Assembly (NCBI GenBank): GCA_902492065.1
Contig: CABUKE010000008.1
Location: forward strand, 1-64,000
Direction: 5' to 3'
Origin: an uncultured Eubacteriales bacterium
GTDB taxonomy: Bacteria > Bacillota > Clostridia > UBA1381 > UMGS1253
DNA: 64,000 nt
Shown here: positions 1 to 7,650 of the stretch, piece by piece
Layout of the letters: the number at the start of each line of letters is the position of its first letter
Position numbering within the stretch: the stretch's first letter is position 1
Program-made: the position numbers and the translations under genes
The notes under the pieces: generated by a model
Told to the model about the DNA's origin: nothing
Databases searched by the model: none
The model's input: only the letters and a program-made list of their open reading frames with translations

Positions 1-55
1 GAGCATGCGGCTGTTAACCGCAGGGTCGTTGGTTCGAGTCCAACTGGAGGAGCCA
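1..55 (+). tRNA. tRNA-Asn (GTT), 3' portion only
   Basis: The window opens inside a tRNA. A 5-bp anticodon stem (TGCGG/CCGCA) closes the seven-base loop CTGTTAA, giving anticodon GTT, which decodes asparagine codons. It is followed by a T-arm with the GGTTCGAGTC core and an acceptor 3' strand ending in an encoded CCA. The D-arm and acceptor 5' strand lie upstream of the window. A terminator follows at once, so this is the last gene of its transcript. Confidence 0.93.
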
Positions 56-65
56 AGAGGAGTTG

Positions 66-103
66 ACAAACCTATTTCATCTGAAATGGGTTTGTTGCTT
101 TTT
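66..103 (+). terminator. Intrinsic terminator of the tRNA-Asn transcript
   Basis: A near-perfect inverted repeat (ACAAACCTATTTCA / TGAAATGGGTTTGT) with a two-base loop is followed by a T-rich stretch. It lies 10 bases after the tRNA CCA end. Confidence 0.8.
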
Positions 104-133
104 ACAGGAAAAATTGCATAAATATAGATGACA

Positions 134-167
134 AGCACGGTAATTTTCAAAATTACCGTGCTTTTTA
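134..167. terminator. Second hairpin terminator, possibly bidirectional
   Basis: A 13-bp perfect stem (AGCACGGTAATTT / AAATTACCGTGCT) around a TCA loop is followed by TTTTAT on the plus strand. Tandem terminators after a tRNA are common. This one isolates the tRNA from the downstream accessory genes. Confidence 0.7.
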
Positions 168-246
168 TACAATTTTTATGTGAATTAGGGGAATTCACAT
201 GTGCGGCAAAAGCGGCGAAATCAAACAGGCCCTAAGAACCTAATAA

Positions 247-445
247 TTCCGGAATGAGACCTCGAAATTAGAAAAGCGAGTATATTTCGGCTATGATCGG
301 AATGAATACGGAGAATTAATTGCTAATCCGACCGAGGCCATGAATGTTCGAACGTTATTTATCCGGCTGCAGTCTGGGCAAAATTGTAGACGAGTTATAC
401 AAAAAGGGGATTCCTTTTTACGTGAGGGCTATGGTTGTTTTATAG
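247..445 (+). pseudogene. Serine recombinase (large resolvase) remnant, frameshifted
   Basis: Reading from 247, one frame gives KRVYFGYDRNEYGELI...ANPTEAMNVRTLFIRLQSG. This resembles the 'recombinase' domain that follows the catalytic domain in large serine recombinases (GY..NEDGEL....EEA.IVR.IF.LY.SG). The expected continuation SLGKIVDELYKKGIPF is then found in a different frame and stops at 443-445. The match across two frames shows a decayed gene with at least one indel. The N-terminal catalytic domain and the C-terminus are absent. It sits 190 bases after tRNA-Asn, a typical integration target. The family reading comes from remembered motifs, not a search. Confidence 0.65.
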
Positions 446-461
446 ATTTTTATGCGCAATC

Positions 462-490
462 TTGACAAATATTGACGTATAATGTAAAAT
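462..490 (+). promoter_or_regulatory. Sigma-A-type promoter for the gene at 514
   Basis: TTGACA (462-467), a 17-base spacer and TAAAAT (485-490). It lies about 20 bases upstream of the ribosome site AGGAGG and the ATG at 514. Confidence 0.65.
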
Positions 491-513
491 ATACAAAAAG
501 GAGGTTGGACAAT

Positions 514-1368
514 ATGAAGTTAAATGTTGAAACAATTACTTGGTTTGACAGGCCCATAAAAGAAGAAAAATTAACAGCAACATTGGGCAGCAATGGGCGG
601 CTTATAATAAGCAAATCATTGCAAGATAAGTTGCCCAACTACGTTGAATTTGGTTTTGATGCAAGTTCGCGAACTTTACTGATTGCGGAGTCACAGGACA
701 GAGGATATAAAAAACAGCAGTCAGTCATGATTCGGGGCCTGACTTCTACAATTTTGGAAACGGGGATGAAACTTCCAATCCATTTTGATTTTGAATATGA
801 TACTCGAAATAATTGGTGGTGTGGACATGTGCACCTTAGAAAGAGAAATGCCGCATATGATACGGAACAATTGCTGACGCTCTATAAACCTTTGGCAGAC
901 AAACTGTTTCATAAGATAGGGAAAACGACACCGAAAGAGGATAGAAGGCAAATCATTGCACTTGCATTTTGCGAAGCGGCGAAAGAATATTCGCCCGTCT
1001 GCGGAAATTTTGAATTATTTCTGATGAAAAAAGCCAAAACTCTCGTTCAAGAAACGAACCACCAGTATGTACAACAGGCTCAAACACGTTCTATGGAAGC
1101 TTCCTTAATCAAACACGCGCATCAAAGTAACTTTAACCTGTACAGCACAATACAATATAATGACTGTAATTTTTCAGCAGTTGATACCAAAATTATGAAT
1201 CAGCAATTTGAAGCGCAATTGTCCAAAAAGGAACTGGCGGTTTATAAATTGGTGCAGGAAAGGCGAAGCATTTGTGAAATATCCGAAAGACTTGATATTT
1301 CGGCGGAGGAAATTCACGTTTTAGCAAAAACGATTGGGTTAAAAAGAAAACGGTTTTATACAACATAG
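514..1368 (+). CDS. Divergent sigma-factor-like/DNA-binding protein of unknown function
   Basis: 284 aa from the ATG at 514, chosen because AGGAGG lies 9 bases upstream; an in-frame start at 472 lies inside the promoter. I do not recognise a named family. The first 60 residues (GSNGRLIISKSLQDKL) look like a short AbrB-type beta segment. Residues about 125-200 (ADKLFHKIGK...LAFCEAAKEYSP) resemble a degenerate sigma-70 region 2. The last 50 residues (LSKKELAVYKLVQERRSICEISERLDIS) form a helix-turn-helix like sigma region 4 or LuxR. It follows a recombinase remnant and is A+T-rich, so it may belong to a decayed mobile element. It could be a phage or element sigma factor or a plain transcription regulator. 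Confidence 0.6.
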   Translation: MKLNVETITWFDRPIKEEKLTATLGSNGRLIISKSLQDKLPNYVEFGFDASSRTLLIAESQDRGYKKQQSVMIRGLTSTILETGMKLPIHFDFEYDTRNNWWCGHVHLRKRNAAYDTEQLLTLYKPLADKLFHKIGKTTPKEDRRQIIALAFCEAAKEYSPVCGNFELFLMKKAKTLVQETNHQYVQQAQTRSMEASLIKHAHQSNFNLYSTIQYNDCNFSAVDTKIMNQQFEAQLSKKELAVYKLVQERRSICEISERLDISAEEIHVLAKTIGLKRKRFYTT

Positions 1369-1371
1369 TAA

Positions 1372-1409
1372 AAAATAGAAGTCCTGCTTTTACAGGACTT
1401 CTATTTTTT
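1372..1409. terminator. Bidirectional terminator between convergent genes
   Basis: The inverted repeat AGAAGTCCTG / CAGGACTTCT is flanked by A- and T-runs on both sides. It serves the plus-strand gene ending at 1368 and the minus-strand gene ending at 1418. Confidence 0.85.
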
Positions 1410-1417
1410 AACAAAAA

Positions 1418-2236
1418 TTAATCCCAATCTACATCCCAGGATAAAATTGTACCATCAGAGGCGCGTACTTCTGCAGAATATTCGGTGCGGCCTTGACGGA
1501 ACTCTATTTCATACAATGCAATGCCATCATCTATTTCGTAAGATGCCTGTGTAAAAATAACATCTCCCGCAGAAAGGCCAGCTTTGTTTAGAGCAATTTC
1601 CTTCGCGCGCTCAACCCCAATCATATCTCCGTTATTGGCGTCGCCTTGGTTATCTGGCTGTATCCGGTTATAGTCAACGTCCCAGGAGAGCACGACGCCG
1701 TCCGCCGCGCGGATTTCAGCAGAATAAGATACATTGTCCTTCCAAAATTCAATATCATATTGCCGCCTGCCGTCATCCCGTTCCAAACGCGCTTCCGTAA
1801 AGAAAACTTCCGATGCAGAAAGGCCAGCCTTTTCCAATGCGATTTCCTTCGCGCGTTCCAAGGTGATTTCTTCTGTCACAGGAGAAGGCGCCGGTGTAGC
1901 ACTGCCGCCGCCGGGAACAATAACATCGGCATCCGTCACAGTTGAAGTATTGTCCTTCAGCTCGATGCGCTTTTCATCCTCGTACCAATACACGGTTTTT
2001 CCCATCATGTTGCCAATCGCACGAACGGGAAGATAAGTCGTGCCATCGTAAAGCAGGGGATATACCGTTTCCCCTTGTGCATTTTTAAATGTTTGTTCTT
2101 TCCCATCTATTACAATTGAAAAATCCGGGCGCAATTCCGACTGGACCTGCTGTATTACACCAACAGCAGAAGCGCCGACAGCAATACACCCAATTCCCAA
2201 GATAAAAGCGGTCATTACAGAAATTTTTTTCTTCAT
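1418..2236 (-). CDS. Exported stalk-domain protein with two PepSY domains
   Basis: 272 aa. The N-terminus (MKKKISVMTAFILGIGCIAVG) is a signal peptide or membrane anchor. Residues about 40-95 match the copper-amine-oxidase N-terminal 'stalk' domain (IDGKEQTFKNAQGETVYPLLYDGTTYLPVRAIGNMMG). After a Pro-rich linker come two PepSY repeats of about 70 residues, each opening with ERAKEIALxKAGLSA and closing with LSWDVD. PepSY domains are usually extracytoplasmic and often modulate peptidases; the stalk domain is thought to be a cell-surface adaptor. A substrate cannot be inferred. The two repeats are nearly collinear, suggesting internal duplication. Confidence 0.85.
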   Translation of the reverse strand: MKKKISVMTAFILGIGCIAVGASAVGVIQQVQSELRPDFSIVIDGKEQTFKNAQGETVYPLLYDGTTYLPVRAIGNMMGKTVYWYEDEKRIELKDNTSTVTDADVIVPGGGSATPAPSPVTEEITLERAKEIALEKAGLSASEVFFTEARLERDDGRRQYDIEFWKDNVSYSAEIRAADGVVLSWDVDYNRIQPDNQGDANNGDMIGVERAKEIALNKAGLSAGDVIFTQASYEIDDGIALYEIEFRQGRTEYSAEVRASDGTILSWDVDWD

Positions 2237-2257
2237 AAATTCATCTCCTTTAATATG

Positions 2258-2319
2258 TAGTTATAACTAACTTCTAAAATTTTGGGTATTAATATACCAT
2301 ATTGCATGAGTTTTGTCAA
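2258..2319 (-). promoter_or_regulatory. Promoter plus palindromic operator candidate for the PepSY gene
   Basis: On the minus strand TTGACA (2319-2314), a 17-base spacer and TATATT (2296-2291) form a strong promoter. Between it and the ribosome site lies the perfect 12-base palindrome TAGTTATAACTA (2258-2269), placed where a repressor would block transcription. The small XRE protein encoded at 2473, divergent from this gene, is an obvious candidate binder, but that link is inference. Confidence 0.55.
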
Positions 2320-2472
2320 GATATATTTTTGAAAAAAGAAATGATTTTTCAGATAAATGTCTAATAAGCAATAAAATAATTAAAAAAATTTACAGTACAT
2401 CAAATATCCGGAACATGTTCGGTGGACAATTCTTCCTTCCGTTCGTAAAATGGAGAAAAAGGGGGAAATGTT

Positions 2473-2685
2473 ATGCGCGGACGGGATATTGTCGCAAAGA
2501 ACATAATAGCCTACCGGAGAAAGAACGAAATGACACAGGAAAAACTTTCAGAAAAAAGCGGGCTGAGTGTAGACGCTATCAGTTTAATTGAACGCAAGAA
2601 AACATCGGCGCGTATAGACTCATTAGACCAGCTTGCAGAAGCCTTTGAAATCAGTATTTCGGAATTAACAAAGGAAAGAGAATAA
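2473..2685 (+). CDS. Small XRE-family helix-turn-helix regulator
   Basis: 70 aa, essentially one Cro/C1-type HTH domain: an N-terminal helix, MTQEKLSEKSGLS as helices 2-3, VDAISLIERKK as the recognition segment, then DSLDQLAEAFEIS. GGGGGAAATGTT precedes the ATG. It is transcribed divergently from the PepSY/stalk gene, an arrangement typical of a regulator and its target. No effector or second domain is present, so it should act as a simple dimeric repressor. A terminator follows directly. Confidence 0.88.
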   Translation: MRGRDIVAKNIIAYRRKNEMTQEKLSEKSGLSVDAISLIERKKTSARIDSLDQLAEAFEISISELTKERE

Positions 2686-2695
2686 AGATGGAATA

Positions 2696-2723
2696 AAAAA
2701 AGGGGCTATGCCCCTTTTTTTAT
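2696..2723. terminator. Terminator between the XRE gene and the SLH gene
   Basis: A short GGGGC-TAT-GCCCC stem is flanked by A7 and T7 runs, so it can work in both directions for the convergent genes on either side. Confidence 0.8.
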
Positions 2724-3718
2724 TCCAGTTCAAGTGCAAGAAAGCTGTCTACAATTTCCTGCGGTGCAGTATTCGTCATGACAAGCAGGATCAAGTTTCC
2801 CTGATTTACAACCTGGATGTCATCTGGATTTACCCCGACGCAAATCCATTTCATTGGGTTGACAGAAGTCTGGATTTCTTCCATAATGGCTTCTACATCC
2901 TCGCCATCCTTTACCCGCGCCAGACACACAGAGTGTGCAACGGGACGCATGGCAGCGTCGGAGGCAAGCGCCTCGTCAATAGCGTCAAGATTTTTCAGAC
3001 CAAGAAAATATTCGGCATTTTCATCGGTTATTTCCTGATAGATTGTACGTGGCATTGCAGTTTCTACCCCTTCATAGATACGGTCCATGATGCCTTTCAA
3101 GGAATTCTTTTCATGTACGATGTCGAGCTTGTCCAGCATCTGAATACTTTCAGCCCGTGTGATGGGCGCGTTGGGGCGGAGTGTATTGTCCTCATAACCG
3201 GTTATGTATCCGTTTGCCACGAATCCTGCAACATAATGTTGCGCTTCCTCAGAAATCTCTGAAAAGTCAGAAAAGCCTTCAAGTACGCTAAGGTCGTATC
3301 CGGTTACAAAAAACGCCTTGCCGGCCATTTCCATTGCTTCCTGCCGAGTAATTGGCTCATCGGGACGGAAAAGCTCCGAGTCGAGAACCGCGCCCGCATT
3401 ATAAAGCTCCTGAATGCTGTCGGTGTACCATGCATCAGCAGAAACGTCTGTATAGGGGAGCGGCAAATCCTCATTTTCCGCCTTTGGGAGAACATTAGCG
3501 ACGATAACTGCAAATTCTGCCCGCGTTACCTGCACATCTGGGCGGATGGTACCGTCCTCGTACCCCTGTATTTTCCCGGCGTCAATCCATTTTGTCATGA
3601 CCCCCTGTGCCCAATGCCCGTCAAGGTCTGAGGCGGCCAGCGCCGTCAAGCTGAAGCACGAAAGCGAAACAGCGAGCGTGCCAGCGATAAAACGTGATAC
3701 AATTCGGTTTTTTCTCAT
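2720..3718 (-). CDS. S-layer-homology (SLH) domain surface protein
   Basis: 332 aa with a signal peptide (AGTLAVSLSCFSLTALAAS). Residues about 30-195 hold three SLH repeats, recognisable as HWAQ...G.I.GYEDGTIRPDVQVTRAEFA, an AWYTDSIQELYNAGAV repeat with ITRQEAMEM, and YVAGFVANGYITGYEDNTLRP with ITRAESIQML. SLH repeats bind pyruvylated secondary wall polymer. The C-terminal 130 residues match no family I know; they contain repeated MR.V..SVC.ARVKDGEDVEAI-type strands. The role beyond wall anchoring is open. Confidence 0.87.
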   Translation of the reverse strand: MRKNRIVSRFIAGTLAVSLSCFSLTALAASDLDGHWAQGVMTKWIDAGKIQGYEDGTIRPDVQVTRAEFAVIVANVLPKAENEDLPLPYTDVSADAWYTDSIQELYNAGAVLDSELFRPDEPITRQEAMEMAGKAFFVTGYDLSVLEGFSDFSEISEEAQHYVAGFVANGYITGYEDNTLRPNAPITRAESIQMLDKLDIVHEKNSLKGIMDRIYEGVETAMPRTIYQEITDENAEYFLGLKNLDAIDEALASDAAMRPVAHSVCLARVKDGEDVEAIMEEIQTSVNPMKWICVGVNPDDIQVVNQGNLILLVMTNTAPQEIVDSFLALELE

Positions 3719-3806
3719 TCTATTAGCTCCTTTATTCCATTTTTTATACTATTTATAGACGTTAAAAAGGGGCATTTTGTTCCAGCAAAGGATATAGCTT
3801 GAACTT

Positions 3807-3866
3807 TTATTGTCTGGCCGGAGATACTGTTTTGCAGAGCGACAATTCTAACTGTCCAGATAATAA
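3807..3866. repeat. Long inverted repeat in the SLH/acyl-CoA synthetase intergenic region
   Basis: TTATTGTCTGG (3807-3817) and CCAGATAATAA (3856-3866) pair over 11 positions with one G-T wobble, enclosing 38 bases. It sits just outside a terminator. It could be a stem-loop or the ends of a small decayed element. Confidence 0.4.
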
Positions 3867-3901
3867 AAAATCGTGGAGAAATTTTTCTCCACGATTTTTT
3901 C
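3866..3901. terminator. Terminator after the acyl-CoA synthetase gene
   Basis: The 14-base arms AAATCGTGGAGAAA / TTTCTCCACGATTT are followed by T-runs on either strand. The stem touches the stop codon of the minus-strand gene ending at 3900. Confidence 0.85.
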
Positions 3902-5573
3902 AGCCTTGATTTTTATGGTCGTTTTCCCGGATTTCTACGCGGCGGATTTTCCCGCTCGTTGTCTTCGGAAGCTCGTCGACAAACTCAATGATACGCGGAT
4001 ATTTGTACGGCGCAGTCGCATGCTTTACATGGTCCTGCAATTCCTTTATGAGCGCGTCGCTCGGTTCATAGTCACGCGTCAATACTATTGTAGCTTTAAC
4101 AACCTGCCCACGAATCGGGTCTGGTGCAGCGGTGATGGCGCATTCCAATACGGAGGGGTGCTCCATCAGTGCGCTTTCCACCTCGAACGGCCCAATGCGG
4201 TAGCCGGAGCACTTGATGACGTCGTCAGCACGGCCCACAAACCAGTAATACCCCTTGCTGTCGCGCCAAACGAGGTCGCCCGTGCGGTAGAACTTGCCGC
4301 CGAGTTTTTCCTTCGTACCCTCCGGGTCATTAAACAGCGCAACAACAAGGCCGGTCGGCATGTATTTGTCAATGTCGCGTACGACAAGCTCACCCTCTTC
4401 GCCGACGTCGCACGAGTTTCCTTCCTCGTCGATGACGTCAATGTTATACAGCGGCGACGGCTTGCCCATGGAGCCGGGAATCGGCGTAAAGCCGTCAAAG
4501 TTTGCCAGCAGTACAGTCGACTCGCTCTGGCCAAAACCTTCGCACATTTTAAGACCGGTCAGCTCATACCATTTGTTGTATACCTCCGGGTTGAGCGGCT
4601 CGCCCGCTGTGCAGCAATGCTCGATAAACGACAGGTCATACTGCGACAGATCCTCCTGAATGAGGAACCGGAACACTGTCGGCGGCGCGCAGAATGTGGC
4701 AGGCTTGTACTTTACCAACTTGTCCAGGAACGTGTGTGGTACAAACTTATCCATATCATACGCAAATACGCCCGCACCGGAAATCCACTGTCCGTATATC
4801 TTGCCCCAGCCGAACTTGGCCCAGCCGGAGTCGGAGGAGGTCATGTGAAGTTTGTTGTCTTGTACTTTCTGCCAGTATTTTGCGGTAACAATGTGCCCGA
4901 GCGGGTGGATGTGGTTGTGCGCTACCATCTTCGGCCAGCCGGTCGTACCACTTGTAAAGTATGTCAAAAAGATTTCGTCGTTGTGCGTCGCGTCCTCGCC
5001 GATCGGGCGGGGAAATTCCTCGCTGAATTTGCCGAGCTCATTATCAAGGCTGATCCATCCGTCACGCGCACCGGCTACAATGACTTTGTGCTCCAGCGTC
5101 TGTGTATCAGGCGCAGCCGCATCGACCTGGTCAAGGATATAGGCGTGGTCGCCGACTGCGACAATTGCCTTTACGCCTGCCGCATTGACGCGGTATTTAA
5201 TATCCTTTGCTGTAAGCTGGAGCGACGCGGGAATCAATATTGCCCCAATTTTATGCAGAGCAGTAGCAAGAAACCAGTATTCATAGCGCTGGCGCAGCAA
5301 AAACAGAACACGGTCGCCCTTATTGATGCCAAGACTCTTAAAAAAGTTTGCCGCCTGGTTGCTCAGCCGCTTGATGTCGGCAAAGGTAAATGTTTTTTCA
5401 TTATCATGGTCGTCGCACCATACAAGCGCAATTTTGTCCTTGTCGTACTCCGCCCACGCGTCTACAACGTCGTAGCCGAAGTTAAAATTCTCCGGTATTT
5501 TTAATTTATAATTCTGCTTAAAATCCTCGTAGGAATCAAACTCTACCCGTTCCAAAAATTTATGTAATAACAT
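3900..5573 (-). CDS. AMP-forming acyl-CoA synthetase (acetyl-/medium-chain type)
   Basis: 557 aa, full length for the ANL superfamily. The P-loop-like A3 motif TSGTTGWPK lies at about 207-215. The A5 motif is GFGQSES, A7 is YRTGDL, A8 is GRADDVIKCSGYRIGPFEVE, and the C-terminal catalytic lysine is in PKTTSGKIRR. The enzyme activates a carboxylate with ATP to an acyl-adenylate and then the CoA thioester. The closest subgroup by eye is the acyl-CoA synthetase medium-chain/AcsM-like group, but the acid used is not readable. It lies 21 bases downstream of an XRE-cupin gene on the same strand, which probably controls it. Confidence 0.9.
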   Translation of the reverse strand: MLLHKFLERVEFDSYEDFKQNYKLKIPENFNFGYDVVDAWAEYDKDKIALVWCDDHDNEKTFTFADIKRLSNQAANFFKSLGINKGDRVLFLLRQRYEYWFLATALHKIGAILIPASLQLTAKDIKYRVNAAGVKAIVAVGDHAYILDQVDAAAPDTQTLEHKVIVAGARDGWISLDNELGKFSEEFPRPIGEDATHNDEIFLTYFTSGTTGWPKMVAHNHIHPLGHIVTAKYWQKVQDNKLHMTSSDSGWAKFGWGKIYGQWISGAGVFAYDMDKFVPHTFLDKLVKYKPATFCAPPTVFRFLIQEDLSQYDLSFIEHCCTAGEPLNPEVYNKWYELTGLKMCEGFGQSESTVLLANFDGFTPIPGSMGKPSPLYNIDVIDEEGNSCDVGEEGELVVRDIDKYMPTGLVVALFNDPEGTKEKLGGKFYRTGDLVWRDSKGYYWFVGRADDVIKCSGYRIGPFEVESALMEHPSVLECAITAAPDPIRGQVVKATIVLTRDYEPSDALIKELQDHVKHATAPYKYPRIIEFVDELPKTTSGKIRRVEIRENDHKNQG

Positions 5574-5594
5574 GTTTTAACACCTCGTCCAAAT

Positions 5595-6146
5595 TTATTG
5601 CGCAATGATTGTCAGAAACTTTGCCGGTTTCCCGTTCATCGCTTTCTGCCCGTGCGGGAGCGTTGGGTCAAAATAAATTGAGTCGCCGGCCTCAAGCACA
5701 ACCGACTCATCACCGAATTCCACCATGACGGTGCCTTCGACGACGTAATTAAATTCCTGCCCCTCGTGGACGACGAGCTTGTGATCCTTATCGTCCGGCT
5801 GGACTGTGACAAGGAGCGGCTCCATCATTTTGTGTATAAACTTGTAGGCAAGGCTTTCAAAATGATAGCCCGGATAGCGGTCGATGTTGATCCCCTTATC
5901 CTTTCTCACGACACAATAAGTGTCGAGCTTCGGAGATTTGCCTGTCAGAATCTCGGTAAAATCCACGCCAAACTCGTTTGCAAGCTTGTATAGCACGCTG
6001 ATCGGAATATCGACGCCGTTTTCTTCGTACCCTTTATACGTTTCGTAATCGACGCCGACAAGCTTGGCGACGGCGTGTCTGCTGTAACCGCTGATTTCGC
6101 GTAGCTCTTTGATTCTGCTTGCCACCTGCATGATTTCCTCTGACAT
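5595..6146 (-). CDS. XRE-cupin transcriptional regulator
   Basis: 183 aa from the ATG at 6146; AGAAAGGAAGG lies 5 bases before it, and the upstream in-frame start at 6170 lacks such a site. Residues about 5-65 form a Cro/C1-type HTH (ASRIKELREISGYSRHAVAKLVGVDYETYKGYE). Residues about 110-180 form a cupin barrel (VVHEGQEFNYVVEGTVMVEFGDES, GDSIYFDPTLPHGQKA). This domain pair is common upstream of acyl-CoA synthetase genes in Clostridia. The cupin may sense a small ligand, perhaps an acid or CoA ester. Confidence 0.88.
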   Translation of the reverse strand: MSEEIMQVASRIKELREISGYSRHAVAKLVGVDYETYKGYEENGVDIPISVLYKLANEFGVDFTEILTGKSPKLDTYCVVRKDKGINIDRYPGYHFESLAYKFIHKMMEPLLVTVQPDDKDHKLVVHEGQEFNYVVEGTVMVEFGDESVVLEAGDSIYFDPTLPHGQKAMNGKPAKFLTIIAQ

Positions 6147-6313
6147 AAAAACCTTCCTTTCTGCGCCCATATGGGCTTTGGTATGCTCTAATCCCGTCGG
6201 GGGACGGGGTTGGATTGCTTCTCATAACATTTACGATTAATTAATTTTATATTGTATAACAATTTCCGGCAAAATGCAATCGTTTTCGCTCAATTTTCCC
6301 GTTCCGGCAGGTT

Positions 6314-7468
6314 TCATTCGTTTTCTACCGCACAGACGGCAGGATTTGCACCCGTCTGCCGTGCCGCTTCGTAGACAGCAAGCACCTTCCCCGGTTCAAT
6401 GTCGCCCATGATATTATGGACCGGGCTGAACACATAGCCGCCGCCCGGCGAAAATGTTTCGACAAGTTTGGCTACATTTTCTTTGATTTTCGGGATATTA
6501 CAGTGCGGTAGAACATGCTGCGTGTCCACACCGCCGCCCCAGAAGGTGATTTTCCCGCCGAACTCGCGCTTGAGCATTTCCGGTTCCATGTTTTCCGCCG
6601 ATATCTGCACTGGGCTGACGATGTCGATTCCACAGTCGATTAAAATGGGAAGGAGCGGTGCAATGCTGCCGCAGCAATGCATGAAAATTTTATAATCGCT
6701 GTTTTGGCGGATATAGTCACAGAATTCCTTGAGCACCGGGGCGACGACATCCTCATATACGGCAGGATTGACCAGCGGCGCCTGCTGGCTGCCCAGGTCG
6801 CTCGTCACAAACAGGCATTGGGCGTAGTGCTTGACATGTTTGCGGTAGAGGTCGAATTTGCGTTTCTGGTCTGCCAGCTCGGTTTTGAGCTGCTCCTTGA
6901 TTTTCTGTGGCTCAAGCATGATGTCGCACAGCCAGTTTACGTCCGAATCGCGGAAAAAGCCGGAAAACTTTCCAGCGCCGATAAAGAGGTCGGTTTCTTC
7001 GTAGAGCCGCTTTGCATCCTCACCTAAGCGGCGCATTTCTTCTTCATAGTCGCAGTCGTAAAAGCCCGGCCACCCGCCGTCGAAGAAAAAGCCGCCGGCC
7101 GGCATTTTTAATGTGACCCCCGTCCGCTTTGCGGCATAGCTGCCGTCAGACTGCCGCGCGGGAGTCAGCGTTTGCGGGATGGTGAAGATGTAGTCTTCGC
7201 GCACGTTCCACGTATGCGTAGCATCCCAGCGCGCCATGGCACGCACGGAGTCACAGCCGAGCAACGACAGCACGTCGAGGTCGACGCGCGGCGTAAACTG
7301 GATGGGGTCAGCGATGACGATATGCTCCGTGTTAAGGCCGAGGTGCTTACGAAGATTATAGTAGGCAAATGCCGAAATCCCGGTCGAGGTGTGCATCCCG
7401 AGGTCGAGCGGGACCCGGTCGACAGGTTTGTGTTCAATTGCGTGCAGGACGCGTGTGCGTGCGTTCAT
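6314..7468 (-). CDS. Uroporphyrinogen decarboxylase (URO-D) superfamily protein, methyltransferase-like
   Basis: 384 aa from the ATG at 7468, preceded by GGGAGTG at proper spacing; a longer frame to 7534 lacks a ribosome site. Motifs of the URO-D fold are visible: N-terminal RVLHAIEHKPVDRVPLDLG, central FMHCCGSIAPLLP (HCC-type metal site) and GGGYVFSPVHNIMGDIEPGKVLAVYEAAR. True HemE proteins have a different N-terminus. This subgroup, related to MtaA/CmuA, usually handles methyl transfer or unknown substrates and is widespread in gut Clostridia. No corrinoid-protein gene is adjacent, so the substrate is unknown. Confidence 0.8.
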   Translation of the reverse strand: MNARTRVLHAIEHKPVDRVPLDLGMHTSTGISAFAYYNLRKHLGLNTEHIVIADPIQFTPRVDLDVLSLLGCDSVRAMARWDATHTWNVREDYIFTIPQTLTPARQSDGSYAAKRTGVTLKMPAGGFFFDGGWPGFYDCDYEEEMRRLGEDAKRLYEETDLFIGAGKFSGFFRDSDVNWLCDIMLEPQKIKEQLKTELADQKRKFDLYRKHVKHYAQCLFVTSDLGSQQAPLVNPAVYEDVVAPVLKEFCDYIRQNSDYKIFMHCCGSIAPLLPILIDCGIDIVSPVQISAENMEPEMLKREFGGKITFWGGGVDTQHVLPHCNIPKIKENVAKLVETFSPGGGYVFSPVHNIMGDIEPGKVLAVYEAARQTGANPAVCAVENE

Positions 7469-7583
7469 GGAATCACTCCCGTTTTGAAAAATATTTTCTA
7501 AAACCATTGTATTCCTTGATGGGCGGTGTGTCAAGGAAAGCGGGCCATTTTGACACAGGAAATGAAAAAAATTGTAATACGGC

Positions 7584-7612
7584 TTGCCAATGAAGCGCAG
7601 GTTTTATATAAT
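7584..7612 (+). promoter_or_regulatory. Promoter of the yifB gene
   Basis: TTGCCA (7584-7589), 17 bases, TATAAT (7607-7612); the GTG start is 38 bases further on. Confidence 0.65.
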
Positions 7613-7650
7613 ATAAGTATTGTTTATGAGAAAAAGGCAGGGGATGGCGC

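Noticed and set aside
3873..5504. 543-aa open frame on the plus strand
   Set aside because: Fully antisense to the acyl-CoA synthetase, which has all motifs of its family; the plus-strand translation is rich in Arg/Val/Cys and has no recognisable domain.
6189..6213. Hairpin AATCCCGTC/GACGGGGTT upstream of the XRE-cupin gene
   Set aside because: No T-run on either strand and no clear regulatory position, so neither terminator nor operator can be supported.
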